A DNA stretch of 16,923 nucleotides. Origin: an uncultured Collinsella sp. (GTDB lineage: Bacteria > Actinomycetota > Coriobacteriia > Coriobacteriales > Coriobacteriaceae). Under the pieces are notes generated by a model. It did not search any database. It saw only the letters and a program-made list of their open reading frames with translations, and was not told the origin of the DNA. Positions 1 through 7,430 of this stretch are shown here, piece after piece (positions within the stretch are counted from its first letter, which is position 1; the number at the start of each line of letters is the position of its first letter). Location of the stretch: positions 1 through 16,923 of the forward strand of contig CABQLI010000048.1 in the NCBI GenBank assembly GCA_902464965.1, given 5' to 3'. The translations under genes and the position numbers were made by a program.

Positions 1-22
1 GGCACTTCAACATCATTGTCGC

Positions 23-63
23 AGCCCCGACCCGCGGTCACGAGCGGGGGCTCCTATCTTTTT
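23..63 (+). terminator. Probable intrinsic terminator of a gene left of the window
   Basis: An imperfect GC-rich hairpin (AGCC plus CCCGC pairing with GCGGG plus GGCT, with a four-base bulge on the 5' side) is followed after a short gap by a run of five T at 59-63. This fits the terminator of a + strand gene ending before the window. No coding sequence of that gene is identifiable here, so the assignment rests on structure alone. Confidence 0.5.
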
Positions 64-278
64 AGTGCCCTCGGATTGGGTCATAGTGTCTGTCCGTCCT
101 CCACCTGCGGCGTTGACTTGGTTGACACTTAGAACATCGATGTAGTCATTGGGGACGTTCTTAAACGACTGCCCAACGGCTGTTGAGCACATGGCTCGCA
201 TGACAGTCGTCTCTTTTATGTTTCCTTTAGCCGTCGCTGTCTAGGATGGGGGTTAGTCGATAGGAAGGGAGCACCGGG
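64..278. other. Intergenic spacer before the exporter gene
   Basis: I find no convincing gene here. The only reading frame of note (minus strand, 201 down to 13, 62 codons) runs through the terminator hairpin, has a weak ribosome site and matches no family I know. A direct repeat GTTGAC (112-117 and 121-126) and an imperfect hairpin (TTGGG 149-153 with CCCAA 172-176, inner CGTT/AACG) are visible. No clear promoter for the downstream exporter could be picked out, although one must lie here or further upstream. Confidence 0.4.
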
Positions 279-1847
279 ATGGACGACGCGAGCGAGCGCG
301 CAATCGAAGAGGACATGCTCGATCAGTTCAACTACTTTGATGATGAGGACGAGGAGCTGATCGACCGTCGCGAGCCAGCGCCGCTTGATTCCTTTGATCT
401 GGTCGATGAAGAGCCCGACGAGGACGAGGGCGAATCGGCGGAGCCCTCACAGCCTTCGCGCCTTAACTCGCTGCTTTCGAGAGCCCCCATGCACCACGGC
501 GTTCGTGCCGGCGCGCTCCATATGAAAACTGACTGGCACCAGATCGTGACGGCAGGCGATGAGCTTGCCGTCGATGCGCCGCTCACCGATAAATCATCCA
601 TCATCTGCCGCACCGGCATGCTTATGCTGGCAAGCGGAACGGGTGCCTGGCGCGTGCGCGATACCATGAATCGTGTTGCCGCCGTACTCGGTGTCACCAT
701 CCACGTTGACTTAAGTCTTCTGTCGTTTGAGTGCACCTGCATCGAAGATGGCCACTGCTTTAATGAGGTCGTCAGCTTGCCCACAACGGGCGTCAATACC
801 CATCGCATTTGGATGATGGAGAGTTTCCTCAAGGAAATCGAGACCTATGGTCGTCGCTTCACGGTGCACGAGTATCACGAGATGCTCAGGACCGTTGAGA
901 GCTCAAAGCCCGATTACTCTCCCTGGCAACAGGGCCTTGCGGCAGCCTGTGCTTGCGGCGCCTTCGTCTTTTTGCTCGGCGGCGGCCCTATCGAGATGGC
1001 CTGTGCATTCGTAGGCGCTGGTGTCGGTAACTTTGCTCGCTCCCATATTCTCAAGCAAGGCCTTGGTCAGTTCAGCGCGCTGACGACTGGTGTTGCGCTC
1101 GCTTGCGTTTCGTATCTGCTGGCATTGCTCGGCCTTGGCCAGGTCATACCGGGGGCAATGTCGCACCAAGAAGGCTATATCGGCGCCATGCTCTTTGTGA
1201 TTCCCGGCTTTCCGCTCATTACGGCAGGCCTCGACATTGCTAAGCTCGACATGCGAAGCGGTATCGAGCGCCTTTCATATGCCGTATCGATTATTGTGAT
1301 GGCGACGCTCGTAGGTTGGATGGTTGCCGAGTGTGTTGGCCTGGCGCCGGACGACTTTGCCCCACTGGGCCTTTCGCCGCTTGCCCTTACGCTCCTACGC
1401 GTGGTGATGAGCTTCGTTGGCGTATTCGGCTTCTCGGTGATGTTCAACAGCCCGGTAAAGATGGCCGCGGCAGCTGGGTTGATCGGCGCCGTGTCCAATA
1501 CCCTGCGTCTGACCCTTGTCGATGCGCCGACGATGATTCCCTTCCTGGGCCTCAGCACGGGAATGCCTCCCGAGGCAGCAGCGTTTATCGGCGCGCTGGT
1601 ATCGGGTCTGCTGGCAAGCTTGGCCGAAGTCAAGCTCACCTACCCGCGTATCGCCCTCACGGTGCCTTCGATTGTCATTATGGTGCCGGGTTTGTATCTG
1701 TATCGCTCGATGTATTACATGTGCACCTTCGACACAGTCAATATGCTCGGCTGGTTTGTGCGCGCAGTGCTCATCGTGGCGTTTTTGCCCGTTGGCCTGG
1801 GTGTGGCGCGTACGCTCACCGACCCTCGCTGGCGCCACACCAGCTAA
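279..1847 (+). CDS. ThrE-family threonine/serine exporter (fused YjjP/YjjB type)
   Basis: A 522-residue integral membrane protein expected to export threonine, serine or related small metabolites. Residues 1-65 are a hydrophilic, very acidic tail. Residues 110-205 resemble the soluble start of the ThrE N-terminal domain (formerly DUF1212), with GMLMLASGTGAWRVRDTM near 113-130. Hydrophobic segments follow from about 216 to 510. The conserved FVIPGFPLITAGLDI element near 306-320 closes the first module. The second module (DUF3815-like) spans about 330-515 and has the equivalent VPSIVIMVPGLYLYRSM near 462-478. Many bacteria split these modules into two proteins (YjjP and YjjB); here they are one chain, as in corynebacterial ThrE. 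The ATG at 279 is preceded by AGGAAGGGAG at 262-271 with 7 bases of spacing. Family assignment is solid; the substrate is inferred from the family. Confidence 0.88.
   Translation: MDDASERAIEEDMLDQFNYFDDEDEELIDRREPAPLDSFDLVDEEPDEDEGESAEPSQPSRLNSLLSRAPMHHGVRAGALHMKTDWHQIVTAGDELAVDAPLTDKSSIICRTGMLMLASGTGAWRVRDTMNRVAAVLGVTIHVDLSLLSFECTCIEDGHCFNEVVSLPTTGVNTHRIWMMESFLKEIETYGRRFTVHEYHEMLRTVESSKPDYSPWQQGLAAACACGAFVFLLGGGPIEMACAFVGAGVGNFARSHILKQGLGQFSALTTGVALACVSYLLALLGLGQVIPGAMSHQEGYIGAMLFVIPGFPLITAGLDIAKLDMRSGIERLSYAVSIIVMATLVGWMVAECVGLAPDDFAPLGLSPLALTLLRVVMSFVGVFGFSVMFNSPVKMAAAAGLIGAVSNTLRLTLVDAPTMIPFLGLSTGMPPEAAAFIGALVSGLLASLAEVKLTYPRIALTVPSIVIMVPGLYLYRSMYYMCTFDTVNMLGWFVRAVLIVAFLPVGLGVARTLTDPRWRHTS
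1800..1841. repeat. 10-bp perfect inverted repeat in the 3' end of the exporter gene
   Basis: GGTGTGGCGC (1800-1809) is exactly complementary in reverse to GCGCCACACC (1832-1841), with a 22-base loop. It lies within the last 16 codons of the exporter. No T-run follows, so it is not a standard terminator. It is the first of three consecutive inverted repeats. Confidence 0.6.
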
Positions 1848-1880
1848 TTGGTGCAAGGGAGACAGGTTACTTTGCACCAA
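1848..1880. repeat. Inverted repeat abutting the exporter stop codon
   Basis: TTGGTGCAA (1848-1856) pairs perfectly with TTGCACCAA (1872-1880) across a 15-base loop. The left arm begins on the base right after the TAA stop. There is no T-run, so it may be an mRNA 3'-end stabiliser or the edge of a repeated element rather than an intrinsic terminator. Confidence 0.65.
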
Positions 1881-1881
1881 A

Positions 1882-1952
1882 TGAGTTGCGGTGAAATAGG
1901 GACTGAATTGCTGCTTAAAGGGTCAAAACAGTCCGTATTCCACCGCAACTTA
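1882..1952. repeat. Long imperfect palindrome, possible repeated mobile element
   Basis: Two 24-base arms (1882-1905 and 1929-1952) pair across a 23-base loop with only two mismatches and one G-T pair. The outer ten pairs (AGTTGCGGTG with CACCGCAACT) and the inner six (GGACTG with CAGTCC) are perfect. No T-run follows on the + strand. The size and symmetry recall REP/BIME or MITE-like intergenic repeats, but copy number cannot be judged from one window. Confidence 0.6.
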
Positions 1953-1996
1953 TGGGGTCGGGGGATTATCGGTGCCCTGCATCTTCATAAACTCAA

Positions 1997-2029
1997 CGCT
2001 TACGAAGCGCATGCGTTTCGTGCTAGGCT
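1997..2029 (+). promoter_or_regulatory. Overlapping dyads at a candidate promoter before the DUF2798 gene
   Basis: CGCTT-ACG-AAGCG (1997-2009) is a perfect dyad. It overlaps a second one, ACGAAGCGCATGCGTTTCGT (2002-2021), which is palindromic except for one G-T pair. A possible extended -10 (TGC then TAGGCT, 2021-2029) lies at its right edge, which would place the dyads over the spacer and -35 region. Operator function is an inference; no regulator gene is adjacent. Confidence 0.4.
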
Positions 2030-2067
2030 GGTTCCACCACATAAGTAGTCGCAGACGCGCGTACCAC

Positions 2068-2116
2068 GGGCGGGCGAGATGAAGTTCCAACAGCTCCATC
2101 TTGCCCGCCCGTTTTT
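2068..2116 (+). terminator. Strong hairpin with T-run ahead of the DUF2798 gene
   Basis: GGGCGGGC (2068-2075) pairs with GCCCGCCC (2103-2110). The stem continues inward through G-T and AGATG/CATCT to 14 pairs, with a loop at 2082-2096. The bases GTTTTT follow at 2111-2116. This is a textbook intrinsic terminator. It either ends read-through from the exporter or acts as an attenuator in the leader of the gene starting at 2161, since the candidate promoter at 2024-2029 lies upstream of it. Confidence 0.75.
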
Positions 2117-2160
2117 GTTGCGTGGCGCCGCGGTACAACACAGAGAGGAATCTGCCCTTT

Positions 2161-2709
2161 ATGCCTATCAACAAACGAGAGAGCCTGCTGTTCACCTTTA
2201 TCATGTGCTTTTGCATGGTGCTCTGGATGAGCATCTACAACGTTGCCCTGCAGCACGGGGCCATCAACGGCGAGGTCGTTGCCACTGCGTGGCTCGGCTT
2301 CCCCGTTGCCTACATTTTTGCCATGCGCTGCGACTGGTTCGTCGCCAGCCCGCTCGCCAAGGGTTTCGCCTTTAAGTACTTGGTCACGCCGGGCAAGAGC
2401 TCGCCACTTGCCATGACGCTCGCCGTCAGCTCCTGCATGGTCGTTCCCATGGTCATCATCATGTCGCTGTACGGTGCCTGTGAGGGTCTGACGCACATGC
2501 CCGGCGGCATCCTTGCGAACCTGTATTCCGTGCCCGCGATCTGGATGATCAACATCCCGCATAATTTTGTGATGGCGCTGCCGTGGAACCTTTTGGTAGC
2601 CGGTCCGATTTCCCGCTTCGTCTTCCGTCGCGCCTTCCCTGTGGGGACGGTTTTCGAGGAGGAGCATGCCGAGCTCTTGGAGCAGGCTATGGCTCCTGAG
2701 TGCGAGTAG
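2161..2709 (+). CDS. DUF2798 family small integral membrane protein
   Basis: A 182-residue membrane protein of unknown function. It appears to hold two copies of the DUF2798 unit. Hydrophobic segments lie near residues 9-28 and 40-55 (first copy), and 83-105 and 128-150 (second copy). The related stretches FTFIMCFCMVLWMSIYN and MTLAVSSCMVVPMVIIMSLYG open the two halves, and each is followed by a segment ending in a similar ...ASPLAKG or ...VAGPISR. The C-terminal 25 residues are acidic and probably cytoplasmic. The ATG at 2161 was chosen because GAGAGGAA lies at 2143-2150. An upstream in-frame TTG at 2101 falls inside the terminator-like stem and is unlikely. The gene is monocistronic, with a hairpin on each side. 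The family is recognised by its pattern; no biochemical role is known to me. Confidence 0.75.
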   Translation: MPINKRESLLFTFIMCFCMVLWMSIYNVALQHGAINGEVVATAWLGFPVAYIFAMRCDWFVASPLAKGFAFKYLVTPGKSSPLAMTLAVSSCMVVPMVIIMSLYGACEGLTHMPGGILANLYSVPAIWMINIPHNFVMALPWNLLVAGPISRFVFRRAFPVGTVFEEEHAELLEQAMAPECE

Positions 2710-2875
2710 CTCGCTTAGGGATCTGCTGAGCGCGGGCGACTTGCTTGGTTGGAGCCCTAAGCGTGGATAGCTCTCTCGGCGACATCGCGGGCGTGAGCGG
2801 TGCGCATGACCGGAGGGCCCGTGCTGCTCCGTTGCCCGACGTGCTAGCGCGCAGAACAATCTGTTGGTGCATTCG

Positions 2876-2908
2876 GCGGCTGCTGAAGCGTTTCGGCAGC
2901 CGCTTTTT
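2876..2908 (+). terminator. Intrinsic terminator after the DUF2798 gene
   Basis: GCGGCTGC (2876-2883) pairs with GCAGCCGC (2896-2903). Inner TGAA/TTCG pairs extend the stem to about 12 with a four-base loop, and TTTTT follows at 2904-2908. It separates the DUF2798 gene from the activase operon. The 165 bases between the stop at 2709 and this hairpin contain nothing I recognise. Confidence 0.85.
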
Positions 2909-2920
2909 ATACGGAGTTTA

Positions 2921-2941
2921 AATACAACAGTCTGTTGTATT
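2921..2941. promoter_or_regulatory. Perfect 21-bp dyad, probable TetR operator
   Basis: AATACAACAG (2921-2930) and its exact reverse complement CTGTTGTATT (2932-2941) flank a central T. Size and symmetry fit a TetR-family operator. It lies 50 bases before the activase start and would overlap the -35 region of the candidate promoter. A tetR gene ends this same operon. Binding by that protein is inferred. Confidence 0.7.
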
Positions 2942-2949
2942 ACGTAGAG

Positions 2950-2958
2950 TGGTATATC
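2950..2958 (+). promoter_or_regulatory. Candidate extended -10 of the activase-tetR operon
   Basis: TGG followed by TATATC (2950-2958) fits an extended -10 element. No good -35 is present at the usual spacing, which is tolerable for extended -10 promoters. The expected transcript start is near 2965, giving a leader of about 25 bases. Confidence 0.45.
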
Positions 2959-2990
2959 TCTAGCGGGAAAAATGCGAGAGACGGAGCATT

Positions 2991-5900
2991 ATGGCGTTGC
3001 TAGTAGGACTGGACGTAGGGTCGACGACGACCAAAGTTTACGCGATGCACGAGGATATGACCGAGGCGTGGTGGGGATATCGCCGCCACGGGGCGTGTCA
3101 GACAGCGAGCGTGCGCGCCATGCTCGGCGAGCTCGCCGAGCGCTTTCCCCATGAGTCACTGCGCGTTGCGGTGACCGGCTCGGGTGCGCGCGATATCGCG
3201 ACCGCGCTGGGCGCCTCGTACGTTCAGGAGGTGGTCGCCAACGCGCTCGCGATCAGCAGGTTCTATCCGCAGACGCGCTGCGCCATCGAGCTGGGCGGCC
3301 AAGACGCCAAGATGATCTTCTTCCGCACCAACGATAAGGGAGACATCGAGGTTGCCGACATGCGCATGAACGGCTCGTGCGCAGGCGGTACCGGTGCATT
3401 TATCGACGAGATGGCAAAGCTCATGGGGGTCGGCACCGAATCGGGCGAGTTCGAGCAGCTCGCAAGCCGGGGAACGACCGTCCACGAGGTCTCGGGCCGC
3501 TGCGGCGTGTACGCAAAGACCGATATCCAGCCGCTGCTCAACGAGGGCATTCCTACCACCGACCTGGCGCTTTCGGCGCTTCACGCGGTCGCCCGCCAAA
3601 CGATCGGCGGTCTGGCCCAGGGTATCGACATCGAGCCGCCGGTAATCTTCGAGGGCGGTACGCTCGCCTACAACCCCACGCTGGTCCGCGTGTTCCGGGA
3701 GCAACTGAATCTATCGGACGATCAGGTTATCGTCCCGCGCGATCCGCAGATCATGGTCGCGCGCGGTGCCGCCCTGTCGCTGACCGACATGTTCGCATCG
3801 TCCCAACCGATCGACCTTCCCGACGCTTTTGTCCGGCTGGATAAGCTCGAGACGGTCGCGCCCGCAAGCGGGGAGGGACGTCTTGCCCAGCCCTTTTTTG
3901 CCACACCTGCCGAGCAGGCGGATTTTACGGCACGCCATGGCAAAGAGACGCCGGCAAAGGGTCCGGATGCGTATGCGCCCGGAGAGACGGTGCGTGTGGC
4001 GCTCGGTATCGATTCGGGGAGCACGACGACCAAGTTCGCCCTGGTCGATGAGGCGGGTGAGCTTGTCGATTCGTTCTACGCGTCTAATAACGGCAGACCG
4101 CTCGACGTCGCCCAACAGGGTCTTGTCAGCTTGAAGAACCGCTGGGAGACAGCGGGAGTCACGCTTGCGATCGATGCCGTGGGCACCACGGGATACGGCG
4201 AGGAGCTTTTCGCGCGCGCGTTCCACGCCGACTACCATACGGTCGAGACGGTCGCGCACGCCCGCGCCGCGTGCGCATGCGTTCCCGATGCGACCTTCGT
4301 GCTCGACATCGGCGGACAGGATATGAAGGCCATCTGGCTCAACCACGGCGTGCTGACCGATATCGTCGTCAACGAGGCGTGCTCTGCGGGCTGCGGCTCG
4401 TTCCTCGAGGGTTTTGCCAAAAACCTCGGAATAGCCGTTGAGGATATCGCGACCGAGGCATTTTCGTCCAAAGCCCCCGCCGTTCTCGGCAGCCGCTGCA
4501 CGGTGTTCATGAACAGCAGCGTCGTTTCCGAGCAGCGGCGCGGTAAGGGTCCGGGCGACATCATGGCCGGTCTCTGCCGTTCGATTATCGAGAACGTGTT
4601 CACCAAGGTCATTCGCGTTTCAAATCTCAACCGTCTGGGCGACAAAGTCGTCGTCCAGGGCGGCACGTTCCGAAACGACGCGGTGCTGCGCGCATTCGAG
4701 CAGTATTTGGGCAAACCCGTCACGCGTGCGCCCCACCCGGGGCTGATGGGCGCTATCGGTATCGCCCTGCTCGCGCGCGAGGAATGCCGCAAGGGCGACG
4801 CCGGCACGTCGTTTATCGGGCTCGATGCCGTGGAGCGCTTCGAGCATCGCGAGTTCGGCGGCGTTACCTGCCGTCGGTGCAACAACCGCTGCCAGCGCGC
4901 GGTCGTGGCATTTGGCGACGGCTCGCTTTACGTCACGGGCAATCGCTGCCCGCGCGGCGGCGCCATCTCATGGGATGAGCTCGTGCGCGAGGTTCCCGCG
5001 GCGGAGGAGCTGCGTCCGCAGGGTGCTTGCGAGGCACAGGCACCCGGCACGGGGCGCGACCGGACCGCGGCTGCCCCCAATCTCTTTGTCGACCGCGAGA
5101 AGCTGCTGTTCGAGTCGTGCCCCACGGTTCCCGTCTGCGGGGGGCGCGATGTCACGATCGGCATTCCCCGTGTGCTCGAGTTCTGGGACACCATGCCGTT
5201 CTGGTCGACGTTCTTCAGCACGCTCGGCTTTAAGGTGCGCGTCTCGGGACGCAGCACCAAGGCGATGTACGAGCGCGGTCTGGCGCACGTCACATCCGAC
5301 ACCGTGTGCTTCCCGGCCAAGCTCGTCCACGGGCACATCCGCAATCTCGTCGACGCCGGCGTCGACCGCATCTTCATGCCCATCATCACGACGGTGCCCA
5401 CCGAAAACACCGCCTCTACCAGCGAGTGGATGTGCGCCGTCGTAAAGGGATACCCCTACGTGATGCGCAATTCCGATAACCCGGAGGAGCGTTTCGGCGT
5501 TCCGTTCGATACGCCGCTGTTCCACTGGTACGACGAGGGCGACCGAAATCGCCAGCTCAAGGCGTGGTGCAAGGAGACCTTCGATATCGATGCCGACCTG
5601 GTTGCCAAGGCGACCGAGCAGGCGGACCGCGCGCAGGAGACGTTTGAGAACCAGCTGCAGCTGCGCGGCAGGCAGGTGCTCGAGAACGTGCACGAGGACG
5701 GCGGCTACGCGGTGGTGATCGCTTCGCGCCCGTACCACAACGACCCGCTGGTCAACCACGGGCTGCCCAAGCTCTTCTCTGAGCGCGGCATCCCCGTGCT
5801 GACGCCCGATGCGGTGCCGGGGATCTGCAACGTCGATCTTTCCAACAGCCGCATCGACATCGTGAACAACTACCATGCGCGCATGCTGTCGTGCGCGGTC

Positions 5901-7430
5901 ATCGTCGCATCGACGCCCGAGCTCGAGCTCGTGCAGATGGGCAGCTTCGGCTGCGGCCACGATGCGTATCTCACCGACGAGATCGCGCGCATGATGGGCG
6001 AGATGGGCTCCAAGGTTCCGATGATGATCAAGCTCGATGAGAGCGACGTCGCCGGTCCCATGGGCATTCGCGTGCGTTCGTTTATCGAGTCGGTCAACCG
6101 TCGTCGCGCGGAGGAGCGTGCCGAGGGCGCCCGGGTGCACGCGGTCCATCCGCTCGACGACCCGTATAAGGTCAAGTACACCAAGCGCGACCGGCACGAC
6201 AAGATCGCGCTGGTCCCCAACACCTCCCATGCGTTCTGCAGGCTCATGACCGCGGCGATGCGCAATCAGGGCGTGCGCGCCGAGGCCCTTGATATCGGGC
6301 GCGAGGATGCCATCCGCCTGGGCAAACGCTATGTGCACAACGACATCTGCTTCCCCGCGCAAATCGTGATCGGCGAGGCGCTCGCGGCACTCGAGAGCGG
6401 TAAGTACGACCCGCACGACGTCGCCGTGGTGACTGGCAAGTATATCGGCGACTGCCGCCTGACGCACTACATGCCCCTGCTGCGCCGCGCGCTCGACGAC
6501 GCGGGATACGACTATGTCCCGGTGCTCACCAACGACGACGTCGATGCCCACAATGCGCATCCGGGCTTCAAGCTCGGCCTTGGCCCGAGCATCCAGATCG
6601 CCTACGGTCTTCCCATGATCGATGCCCTCGAGGCCATGCTTAGGCGCATCCGTCCCTACGAGCTCGAGAAGGGCGCGGCGGACGCTGCGTTCGACCGCGC
6701 GCTCGATGAGGTTATCGAGGGCATGGAGCGCTCCGGGCTGAGAGGCCAGGCGACGGGCTTCAAACGCGCGCTTGCGATCATGGACGCCGTTCCGTACGAC
6801 CGCTCGAACCCGCATCCGACCGTTCTCATCGTGGGCGAGTACCTGCTCAATTTCCATCTCGGCGCCAACCACGAGATCGAGCGCTACCTCGAGGACAACG
6901 GGCTCGAGGTCATCGAGGCGCGCATGACCGACGTGATCCGCAAGACCTATTTCTACAAGCATGCGCAGTCGCGCGAGTTCCACGTCGACCTGTCGCTGCC
7001 CGAAAAGGCCTGGTACGCCACGGCGGACAACCTGTTCGAGCTCGCGCACGACCGTTGCGACCGCCTGGGCGCGGCGAGCCCGCTCTACGAGCCGCCGACG
7101 CGCATGCCCGAGCTCGTGCGCGCGAGCGATAAGATCCTGCACCATACGTTCGATGCGGGCGAGGGCGTGCTGATTCCGGCGGAGATTCTCGAGCACGCCA
7201 AGCGCGGCTGCCGCAACTTCGTGATCCTGCAGCCGTTCGGGTGTCTGCCCAACCATGTCGTGGGGCGCGGGCTCATCCATGCGCTCAAGGAGCGGTATCC
7301 CACGGCGCAGTTCCTGCCGCTCGACTACGATCCCGACGTGAGCTTCGCCAACGTGGAGAACCGTCTTCAGATGCTCATCATGAACGCCAAGGCGCAGGGG
7401 TGCGGTGAGGCGCATGGCGAGACCGCGTAA
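2991..7430 (+). CDS. Fused 2-hydroxyacyl-CoA dehydratase activase/dehydratase-like protein
   Basis: A 1479-residue protein joining two activase ATPase domains to dehydratase-related modules. Domain 1 (about 3-270) opens with GLDVGSTTTKVY and domain 2 (about 335-600) with GIDSGSTTTKFA; both are BadF/BadG/HgdC-type ATP-binding folds. Each keeps the cysteine pair that holds the [4Fe-4S] cluster in known activases: C130 and C171, then C464 and C503. A Cys-rich knot follows (C627, C630, C634, C653). The rest resembles DUF2229 and HgdB, with repeated CFPA motifs at C773 and C1120, and QPFGCLPNHV near 1414-1423. Known activases use ATP hydrolysis to push one electron into an Fe-S dehydratase. Here donor and acceptor modules may share one chain, but the substrate is unknown and no separate HgdA/HgdB pair is nearby. 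The ATG at 2991 has GGAG at 2983-2986, a short spacing. The family is sure; the reaction is not. Confidence 0.88.
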   Translation: MALLVGLDVGSTTTKVYAMHEDMTEAWWGYRRHGACQTASVRAMLGELAERFPHESLRVAVTGSGARDIATALGASYVQEVVANALAISRFYPQTRCAIELGGQDAKMIFFRTNDKGDIEVADMRMNGSCAGGTGAFIDEMAKLMGVGTESGEFEQLASRGTTVHEVSGRCGVYAKTDIQPLLNEGIPTTDLALSALHAVARQTIGGLAQGIDIEPPVIFEGGTLAYNPTLVRVFREQLNLSDDQVIVPRDPQIMVARGAALSLTDMFASSQPIDLPDAFVRLDKLETVAPASGEGRLAQPFFATPAEQADFTARHGKETPAKGPDAYAPGETVRVALGIDSGSTTTKFALVDEAGELVDSFYASNNGRPLDVAQQGLVSLKNRWETAGVTLAIDAVGTTGYGEELFARAFHADYHTVETVAHARAACACVPDATFVLDIGGQDMKAIWLNHGVLTDIVVNEACSAGCGSFLEGFAKNLGIAVEDIATEAFSSKAPAVLGSRCTVFMNSSVVSEQRRGKGPGDIMAGLCRSIIENVFTKVIRVSNLNRLGDKVVVQGGTFRNDAVLRAFEQYLGKPVTRAPHPGLMGAIGIALLAREECRKGDAGTSFIGLDAVERFEHREFGGVTCRRCNNRCQRAVVAFGDGSLYVTGNRCPRGGAISWDELVREVPAAEELRPQGACEAQAPGTGRDRTAAAPNLFVDREKLLFESCPTVPVCGGRDVTIGIPRVLEFWDTMPFWSTFFSTLGFKVRVSGRSTKAMYERGLAHVTSDTVCFPAKLVHGHIRNLVDAGVDRIFMPIITTVPTENTASTSEWMCAVVKGYPYVMRNSDNPEERFGVPFDTPLFHWYDEGDRNRQLKAWCKETFDIDADLVAKATEQADRAQETFENQLQLRGRQVLENVHEDGGYAVVIASRPYHNDPLVNHGLPKLFSERGIPVLTPDAVPGICNVDLSNSRIDIVNNYHARMLSCAVIVASTPELELVQMGSFGCGHDAYLTDEIARMMGEMGSKVPMMIKLDESDVAGPMGIRVRSFIESVNRRRAEERAEGARVHAVHPLDDPYKVKYTKRDRHDKIALVPNTSHAFCRLMTAAMRNQGVRAEALDIGREDAIRLGKRYVHNDICFPAQIVIGEALAALESGKYDPHDVAVVTGKYIGDCRLTHYMPLLRRALDDAGYDYVPVLTNDDVDAHNAHPGFKLGLGPSIQIAYGLPMIDALEAMLRRIRPYELEKGAADAAFDRALDEVIEGMERSGLRGQATGFKRALAIMDAVPYDRSNPHPTVLIVGEYLLNFHLGANHEIERYLEDNGLEVIEARMTDVIRKTYFYKHAQSREFHVDLSLPEKAWYATADNLFELAHDRCDRLGAASPLYEPPTRMPELVRASDKILHHTFDAGEGVLIPAEILEHAKRGCRNFVILQPFGCLPNHVVGRGLIHALKERYPTAQFLPLDYDPDVSFANVENRLQMLIMNAKAQGCGEAHGETA

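Noticed and set aside
13..201. 62-codon minus-strand reading frame in the left spacer
   Set aside because: It runs through a terminator-like hairpin, lacks a good ribosome site and shows no recognisable domain; probably non-coding or a remnant.
1316..1894. 192-codon + frame inside the exporter gene
   Set aside because: Out-of-frame overlap with a well-supported membrane protein; composition is Arg/Pro/Cys-rich, as shadows are.
2024..2160. Known riboswitch or T-box in the DUF2798 leader
   Set aside because: No conserved core of any class I know could be found; only the dyads and hairpin are supported.
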